Assembly: GCA_020226215.1 (NCBI GenBank)
Contig: CM035225.1
Coordinates: 19,479,868 to 19,543,867 of the forward strand
Direction of reading: 5' to 3'
From: Sindora glabra
Taxonomy: Eukaryota > Streptophyta > Magnoliopsida > Fabales > Fabaceae
Length of the DNA stretch: 64,000 nt
Part shown: positions 56,814 through 64,000 of the stretch, piece after piece
Numbering within the stretch: position 1 is the first letter of the stretch
Layout: every line of letters begins with the position of its first letter
The notes under the pieces: generated by a model
The model's input: the letters and a program-made list of their open reading frames with translations, nothing else
Databases searched by the model: none
Told to the model about the DNA's origin: nothing
Position numbers and translations under genes: made by a program

Positions 56814-58439
56814 TGTTACGTGTGAAATGGTTTATCAATTAGTGCAAGTGTACACTATCGTAAACAAGTAATAAAGTGATGAGTGAGTATCGTTCCCACG
56901 AGGATTGTTTCACTAAGTACCAAAATTAATAATCCTAATACTATTTGGCAAATCGATAAGTTGGATTTAAAGCAATTAAAATAAAGATGTATGCAGAAAA
57001 TATTTAAAGTAAATATGAATGCAGTGGAGTAAAGATAATATGAATAAAAGACCTAGGGATCAGACTTCACTTAACAACTTTGGATTGAATCATCTATCTA
57101 CACTAATCCAATTTTAATTCCCTTAATTGATAGTCGAGTTTCCCTAAATTAATTACTAGCCTCTTCCAAGGTCAAGTAATTCTATAATTAATTGGAATTC
57201 ACTATATTCCTATGTGAACTGCAACAACTAATCATGCATTAGGATTTATGGAACTCATTAAAACTACATAAACCATATGAATATATTCCTATTTCATATG
57301 TAATTTACGGTTTTAATTATAGGTTCCACACACATGTATCTCCTTCCGGTCTCAACACGCATATTGAGTTCATTCAAAAGGTGGCCAATCAATTGAAAGC
57401 ATTAAGAGTATTAATTAAAACTCAATCTAGGAAATAAAAACGAAATTAGTTTCAATAGATTAGAATTCAATCCATTATTATCAAGTTACGTCATCACCCT
57501 AGGAAGATGAAAAATTAGAACATAATGAAATTAAACACAAACATAGAATAAAAACATCATCACATTCATGAACACAAAATTATAATTACAAATGCATGAA
57601 AATAGAAATACAATCCATCCATTAGGAGGTAGAACCGTCCATGTAGGAGGAGAACATAAGGATATAATTACAAATGCATAAAAACGAAAATACTATCCAT
57701 CCATTAGGAGGTAGAACCATCCATGTAGGAAGAGAACCTAGCCTTCCATGTAGGAGGCAAACAAGAACTAAAAATTGCATAAACTAAACTACTATCTAAG
57801 ATGCATGAATGAATGATTCAATGCTTGCCATCCTGAATGCTCTCTACTTCCACCTATTTATAGGTAAATAAACCAGCTGCAAGCCATCCAATTTGACAAG
57901 TTGCTACCAATCACACGCAGCCAACATTTTTGATTTTCGCAGCACAAGTTGTTTCACTTTGTTGGCAACTTTTGACCACCGAAATGGCTGATTTACATCT
58001 TTATGTCAACATAGGAGTTGTAGGGCTGGATCTTCTATTCAATTTGCATATAAAGAACTCCTAATTTGGACATATCTAGCTCAAGTTGTGATTAGATTAG
58101 TAGCCATATGTCAGATTCCGTCAGAATCACTGTTTCATCTTCCAAGCAGAATTTGAGATCCTTAGGTTCCGAAATGGGCTTTTATTAAAACATGAAAGTT
58201 TTAGGGCTTCTTCTTAGCTTTCCATCCATATAAAGAACAGCCCAATCGGACATCCAGAACTCCAGATATGGCCTAAAACCTGAAACAGTATCGGATTACA
58301 GCATTATCTAAAATATTTGTTTTCATCTCAAATTCAAGATCCATTCACCAAATGCAACTAAATTTATTTAATTTAACAAGATAACATCCAAAAATGCATC
58401 ATACAAGGGAAAATAAGTATGTAAATATTTTACGTATCA
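56814..58439 (-). repeat. 5' LTR (right) of the Athila-like element
   Basis: 1626 bp, same length as the left LTR. The differences seen are a G/A near 57727 and two changes near 58168-58183. Confidence 0.95.
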
Positions 58440-58444
58440 ATTAT

Positions 58445-60900
58445 GCTTCTATCAATGCTTCTAAAACTTGATGCATTAGGCTCATCAAATTTGGCTAACC
58501 TTTCATTAACCACCAAATGAGTGCCAATAGATTTATAATTCTCCATTTTAAATTTTCTCAACAACTTTTGAACATAAGTTTATTGGGAAATAAAAATACC
58601 ATGATCTATTTGATGCTTTTCAAACCCAAGAAAGAACTTCATCTCTCATAAATTTGTCATTTTAAACTCTCTTTGCATTTATTGCTTGCAGTCACATATA
58701 TTCTCAATTTCACTTCCAATTATTAGCAAATAATCTACATATATAGACAAAATCAGAATGCCATTATCTGGAAAGTGTTTGACATAAAGAGTGACATCAT
58801 TATAGGTCCTTTTGTAACTTGAACCATAAAGAAACTCATCAATTCTACTATACTAGGTTCTTGGAGCCTGCTTCAAATCGTAAAGAGTCTTGTGCAACTT
58901 GTACGCTTTATCTTCACTTTCATTTTTCTTGAAGCTTTTAGGTTCCTCAATAAATATTTCCTCCTTTAGGTATCCATTCAACAAGGCAGATTTAACATTA
59001 AGCTGATATACCTTCCATCTATTTTGAGTATCAAGAGCAATGAGGAGTTTAATGGTGTCAAGCTTAATTACAGGAGCAAACAGATCTCCATAGTCAACAT
59101 TGGGTTGTTAGGCATGCCCTTTTACCACAATCCTAGATTTGTGCTTGTATATAGAACCATCAGGATTAAACTTGGTTCTATATACCCATTTAACTCTTAT
59201 AACTTGCTTATGTTGAGGCTTGTCCACTAGCTCCTATGTGTCATTTTTTTCAATGACAGAAATTTCATCTCTTGTGGCTACTTTCCATTCTTTAAAATTG
59301 GAAGCTTCTTTGTAAGTTAAAGGATCATTAATAGCCATTCTACATCTTACCTACACATCCAAGTTGCTAGTCTTTCTTACTTCAATATCTATGGTGCTTT
59401 GAACATCAAATTCTTCATTTTGAATGGCATTTTCTTGATCAATAACTTCAGTTGTTTGTCTTCGTGAGCTAAAGGCATTTTCAATAGTTGAATTTTCCCA
59501 ATTCCACATTATATTTTCATCTATCTTCATATCCTTACTAATGACAATTTGTTCAGCCTATAAGTCATAAATTTTGTATCCTTTTAATTAACTACTATAT
59601 CCTAAGAAAACTCCATTCTTTGTCTTCTCCAACAGCTTGTCTCTTTTAACATCTAGATTATGCATATAACAAAAAGATCCAAAGACTTTTAAATAACTTG
59701 CTGAAGGTTTTGAACCACTTCATGCTTCAATTAGAGTATTTCCATCAACTGCCTAAGTTAGTAACCTATTTTATGCATATACTGCAGTATATACAGCTTT
59801 AGCCCAAAACTTCTCTGGTAGTTTTTTTTTTGTACAACATACTTCTTCCCATTTCAAGTAGTGTCTTGTTCTTTCTTTCACAAACACCATTCTATTGTGG
59901 AGAATAAGGAACAATGAGTTATCATGAACTCCAATGTCTTCATAAAACTTTAAAAAATTAGTTGAAGTATATTCTTTCCTATTATCTATCCTTAAAGTCT
60001 TAAACGTGCAACCATTTTGAGTTTTTACTATAGACTTGAATTTTTTAAGTATTGAGAAAACTTGTGACTTGCTATTAATAAAGTAAATCTAAGTCATCCT
60101 TGTTAAATCATTAATAAACAAGATGAAATAATTATTTTGACTTAAAGAATGTATGTGCATTAGACCACAAACATTTGAATGCACCAATTCAAGTCTCTCA
60201 GAGGCTTTCCATCATGACTGAGAAGGGAATGGAAGTTTGTGAATTTTTCCCATTTGATAACTTTTGCATACATCATAATGCACATTCACAATAGGCATAT
60301 ATCTGATTAGCCCTTTATCTTGCATGAATTTTAAATATTTAAAATTAGCACGACCAAATCGTTTATGCTATAGCTAAGATTCATCAATTGTGCTGCTACA
60401 TGCAAGTGAATGTAGATTCTTAGAAAAGCTTTTATCCACCATAGGAATTATAGCAATCTTAACACTAGATGGATCAAACATAGCACAAGATTTATCTTTA
60501 ATAAATAAAGAATATCCTTTGATAGCATTTGTCCAACACTTAATAAATTTTGATCTAGTTTAGGGACTAATGACACATCATCTATGAATTTAGTTCCTGT
60601 TAAAGTTATAACTTAGATTATACCTCTTCCAGAAGATTCTATAAGTTCTCAATTGCTAAGTTTATCTAAGGTTTTGTTAGTGGTGTCAAGCTTACTAAAA
60701 AACTTTGGATTTGAGGTCATATGGTTTGTGCATCCATTATCCAGCAACCATATAGCTTTATCCATAATTTTACTTGATGAGATTGCAATAAAAAGATGAT
60801 CCTCAATCAATCTATCTTCTACAACATTAGCTTATTGCCTTTGTTATTGCTGCTATTGATGTGTAGATAGTTGCTTCCTTTGCTTTTTCAACATGTAGAA
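58445..60900 (-). pseudogene. Decayed copia: protease, integrase and RT
   Basis: Minus-strand reading in broken frames. A protease site WLLDNGCTNHMT lies near 60745, with DSG changed to DNG. An integrase zinc and core region lies between about 60400 and 59600. The RT spans 59330-58445, where the catalytic YVDD is YVDY (second Asp codon 58732-58730 is TAT). Numerous stops. The nested Athila element begins five bases further on, and the RT gene resumes at 49512. Confidence 0.83.
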
Positions 60901-60948
60901 CTTCTTAATGTGTCCAATTTTCTTGTATTTTTTGCATTAAGCAATCTT

Positions 60949-61665
60949 TCAACACTTATCTTCATGATGATTTATTTTCTTACAATAACTGCAAGGTGGA
61001 AATTTGGCTTTTCTACCTTCATCAATGACTTGCTTTCCCTTGTAGCTTCTGTGATTAGAAGCTTTCTTTCCATCTTTAGACATAGATGGACTTAAATTAT
61101 ACCTTATCGAAAAAGCTTCTTTAATATGATTTTTAAATCTTATGTTGACTCTTTGCTCTTGAACTTGCAATTTACTAATTAGTTTAGCTACAATCAACAT
61201 TTTTAGATCACAAGATTCTTCAATGATTGAAACTTTTTCCTTAAATTTTTTAGGGAGACTAATCAACACCTTTTCTATAATCTTGTATTCCTTAACTACT
61301 TTTCTAAGTAATCTCATCTAATTCACAAGGTCCATTACTTTGGAAGAATACTCCTTGACAATCTCACATTCTTTCATTTTTAAATTCTCAAGCTTTCTTT
61401 TGAGAGTGAGCAATCTAATTATCTTTACTTTTTCACTGCCTTCATGTTCCTTTTTTACCTTGTCCCAAATAACTTTTGCTGACTTAAGAGCCATAATGTT
61501 AGTTAAAATATTATTTGCTATAGTAGAATGCAAACATATGAGTGCCTTATCCTTTTTAAGTACTTCTTCTTCACATTGCTTGATTAGAGCAATGGTAGGA
61601 TTTGCTCTGAGAGGCGGAAGATTTTTTCCTATGTCAATAGCATTCCATAGACCTAAAGACTTCAA
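60949..61665 (-). pseudogene. Decayed copia: gag
   Basis: 61665-61318 (MKSLGLWNAID, then ANNILTNIMALKSAKVIWDKVKKEHEG) is a UBN2-type gag N-part. A stop then separates 61317-60949, which holds EKVLISLPKKFKEKVSIIEES and ends in a zinc-knuckle-like CSYCKKINHHEDKC (CX2CX4HX4C). Both pieces are in one frame, so a single stop breaks an otherwise long reading. Confidence 0.88.
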
Positions 61666-61855
61666 GTATCTTCACGGACTAAACTTGATAATTTTCCCCT
61701 ATAAACTATAGTATAGGAATATTACTTCTAGAAACCATGGTTGTCTCTCTAAGGATGTTTAACTTTCACAGATACTTGAAGATTACAGCCTCACACCACT
61801 TAGAAGATTTTGCTTCACAAGCCCTTAAAGAGTATGTGAAGCTCTAATGCCATTT

Positions 61856-62131
61856 TGTTAAGAAAGGAAATAGAAAATAAAACTAAGAGTTTTTGGAGAA
61901 TAACTTTATTTTTCATTATCAAGGGCTGCTAAATATATAGCAGCTTATATACAAAAGAAAAGTCAAACTAATTACATAACTTTAGGTAGGTAGATTACTA
62001 AAAGACGAAGACTGCCTCAACCTTTTAACTATTAAAGTTAAGCCATCATTTCATATTAGAAATCTAACAAAAATAGTGCAAGAGTACAACAAAATATTTA
62101 GCCTAAAGTATCAAAACAAAGTCTCATTACA
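61856..62131 (-). repeat. 5' LTR (right) of the decayed copia
   Basis: 276 bp, TGTTAAGAAAGG...CTCATTACA on the plus strand. Confidence 0.88.
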
Positions 62132-62390
62132 TTACCAAATCCTATTAGGGAAGTGACCCACCAATGCCTTACTACTAAGTTAAATGGAAAACACTTGTTC
62201 AACGTCATTGTAGGAGACACCATCAAAATGATGGCATATATCACTTTTTGATTGGTTTTTGAAAATTGATGTGTGTAGTGAATCATAAGGATCCTGCAAA
62301 GAATCCTTGATGGAATTTAAGCACAAAATATCATTCTTTACCTCAGTATTCATAAACTTAAGAAGAAAAAGCACAATAAGATGCAAGACT
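62132..62390 (-). pseudogene. BIR1-like copy 3: leader and LRR N-cap
   Basis: The minus strand reads HLIVLFLLKFMNTEV (hydrophobic leader), KNDILCLNSIKDSLQDPYDSLHTSIFKNQSK, then ICHHFDGVSYNDVEQVFSIQLSSKALVGHFPNRI. It is colinear with the same part of copies 1 and 2. It stops at the copia insertion, and the next LRR residues are found 13.5 kb away at 48592. The 5' end is cut by the next copia element at about 62391, so the start codon is not seen. Confidence 0.85.
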
Positions 62391-64000
62391 TGTTATGAAA
62401 ATCTTGTAAAATTATAGGAATAAAATTTGAATTTAAGTTAGTTTTTTGAATTCAAAATCCCAATAAAGATTTGTTATAGATTTTTGTTATTTTTTACAAA
62501 ATAAATATGCATTAGTTTTAATGGAAATTAGGTAATCCAACCTAAGTTTTGTATTTTTTATTTTCTTTATATTTTTTTGCCTACAAACTAGTATTTGAGC
62601 CCATTTTCTTAAGGAACCTATCAAGTGTCAGTGAGTAAGTCCAATGAGGTACCAAACATAAAAAATTAAATACCTAGTCTTCCTTCTAAAAACTTAAATA
62701 TCTAGAAGCAATTACTTATTTGCACCTTCAATTTTCATAAGAGAAAATTAAAAAATTTAGTTTGAAAAAATGGAGTCTTACCTAGAAGCAAATGGCCTAT
62801 GAGACTTAGTGCAAGAAGATAAAGTGCTTGAACTTCCTGAGAATCTAATGATAGGTCAAATAAGAGATTACAAAGAAAATAGGATAAGGAGATATAAGGC
62901 TAAGACATGTATTCACTTTATAGTATTAAAAAGAAAATATTTACAAAGATCATGAACTACGAATAGTAAAATAGGCATGGGATTTTTATGAAGGAAAAGT
63001 ATCATGGAAAAACTAGAACAAAGTAAATACAAATCTTAAACTTAAGAAAGGAGTTTAAAATGTAAAAGATAAAGGAGACAGAAGCGGTAAAAGACTACAT
63101 AGATAGATTATTGACAATAGTCAATAAGATCATAATGTTGGGAGAAGAACTTTCAAATAGAAGGATTGTAGAAAAAAATTCTAGTGACCTTGCTTGTGAG
63201 GTTTTAATAAAAAATCTATTCATTTAAATAATCAAAGGATCTATCAAAGGTAACCTTGGTAGAACTTCTCAATGCACTATAAGCTCAAGAGTGAAGAAAA
63301 GCTTATAAAAAAGAGGAAGTAGTTAGTAGAGAATTTCAAATGAAAGAGGATGATAAAAAAAGCATGAAACAAAGAAATTAAAAAAGGAAGCAAGAAAGCA
63401 ATTACGATAGAAGCAGTAAAAGTAAATATCCTTCATGTCCTTATTATAAGAAAAAAATCTTATGCTCAAAATCATTGTTGGTTTAAACTTGATGTACAAT
63501 ATAGGGCATGTAGATAAATAAGGTATATGGGGAAAGTGTGCAAGAACACATAGAAAAAAGAATTTTAAGTCGTAGATTAACAATATGAGGAATAACTTTT
63601 TGTTGCAACTTATTTCTCTAATAGTAGTTGAAGTAATGCTTAGTTGATAGATAGTGGATGCATTAACCATATGACATTTGATGAGTCACTTTTTAAAGAA
63701 TTGGACAAGTTACAGGTGTTAAAAGTTAAAATTGGCAATGGTTAATTCATTAAGCTAAAAGGTAAAAGAATTATTACAATAGAAGGACCAGCAAGTATAA
63801 AATTAATCTCTAGTGTATTATTTATACATGAAATTGATCAAAATTTGTTGAATGTGGGATAACATCTTAAGAAAGGTTTTCCATCATGTCGAAGGGTAAA
63901 ATATGTGTGATTGCTAACTCAAATGGTGGTGTTCTATTTTCTATGAAAATAAAAGGTAAATTTTTTTGCTTAGATCAAATAGAAGTTGAGTCCAATGTAT
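62391..64000 (+). mobile_element. Decayed Ty1/copia element, cut by the window end
   Basis: A likely short 5' LTR (about 62391-62585, TGTTATGAAAATC...CCTACAA) is followed by a worn primer site CTAGTATTTGAGCCC. The plus-strand gag (from about 62768, MESYLEANGL) is full of stops but keeps the order of UBN2 gag. The protease region (about 63645 on) reads WLIDSGCINHMTF after small corrections. The rest lies outside the window. An open frame on the opposite strand (63670-63323) is a shadow. Confidence 0.8.

Larger units (their letters stand above)
49518..58439 (-). mobile_element. Young non-autonomous Athila/Tat-like element carrying a LOG-like gene
   Basis: 8.9 kb. Two 1626-bp LTRs (49518-51143, 56814-58439) differ at only about three positions that I could see. 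A perfect TSD ATTAT (49513-49517, 58440-58444) marks insertion into the RT gene of the copia. On the minus strand the order is LTR, tRNA-Asp primer site, gag-protease, the Athila-type GGGAGGCAACCC motif, an unknown ORF pair, a LOG-like ORF, three copies of a GTGTGGGGG purine tract, LTR. No RT, RNase H or integrase is present, so mobilisation must have used enzymes of a related element. Confidence 0.93.
48593..62131 (-). mobile_element. Decayed Ty1/copia element hosting a nested Athila-like element
   Basis: LTRs of about 276 bp lie at 48593-48869 and 61856-62131, both ending CTCATTACA on the plus strand. The minus-strand interior gives gag, protease, integrase and RT at 61665-58445, then RT/RNase H at 49512-48900 after the nested element. 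A primer-site-like TGGCATTAGAGC (a variant of the Met-tRNA site) adjoins the right LTR. The flanks TTGCA and TTACC only partly agree, so the TSD has decayed. It interrupts the LRR exon of copy 3. Without the nested element it is about 4.6 kb. Confidence 0.88.

Noticed and set aside
1..64000. CRISPR arrays, rRNA, intact tRNA genes, bacterial operons
   Set aside because: No regularly spaced repeats, no rRNA signatures and no cloverleaf-compatible tRNA other than the SINE-like head at 40212-40313.

Overview
The window is nuclear DNA from a flowering plant, most likely a eudicot. It is AT-rich, with long (TA)n arrays, nested LTR retrotransposons, CACTA and hAT DNA transposons, a plant LINE and intron-containing receptor-kinase relics. 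I could not place the species. I see no intact host gene. Almost everything recognisable is either a BIR1-like (At5g48380-type) LRR receptor-kinase pseudogene on the minus strand or a transposable element (TE).

The host backbone is a tandem cluster of three two-exon BIR1-like relics. Exon 1 encodes signal peptide, LRRs, transmembrane and juxtamembrane parts; exon 2 encodes the kinase-like domain. Copy 1 runs from 16757 down to 6943, copy 2 from 45841 to 41168, and copy 3 from 62386 to 46391. Copies 1 and 2 are each followed by the same extra kinase fragment (6141-6480 and 34037-34300), so one duplication unit contained both. Each copy carries its own lesions, and all three are damaged around the kinase activation segment.

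Insertions, left to right: an inverted-repeat MITE (1192-1560); a 5'-truncated LINE with a 9-bp target-site duplication (TSD; 2430-6131); a Ty3/gypsy chromovirus inside kinase exon 2 of copy 1 (7673-13927, TSD GAAGC); a candidate LTR-like insert (about 14790-15290); a solo LTR in the LRR exon of copy 1 (15750-16206, TSD TGTTA); a non-autonomous CACTA element (17351-20205, TSD CAA); an internally deleted hAT element (21156-22621); a very old copia element (26322-32174); an inverted repeat tied to TA arrays (33512-33734); a moderately decayed copia element on the minus strand (34672-41103, TSD TCTTC) with a SINE-like segment in its leader; a long inverted-repeat element in the copy 2 intron (43078-43570); a decayed copia element (about 48593-62131) that splits the LRR exon of copy 3; and a copia element truncated by the window end (62391-64000).

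The most notable object is nested in that third copia: a young Athila/Tat-like Ty3/gypsy element (49518-58439). Its two 1626-bp LTRs are almost identical and the TSD ATTAT is perfect. It has a tRNA-Asp primer site and a gag-protease region but no reverse transcriptase, RNase H or integrase. Downstream, in the position where Athila elements carry an env-like gene, it holds an unrecognised cysteine-containing ORF pair and a full-length, intronless LOG-like gene (cytokinin riboside 5'-monophosphate phosphoribohydrolase family). The LOG catalytic PGGxGTxxE motif is altered. This looks like a processed host gene captured by a retrotransposon that must be moved by other elements' enzymes.
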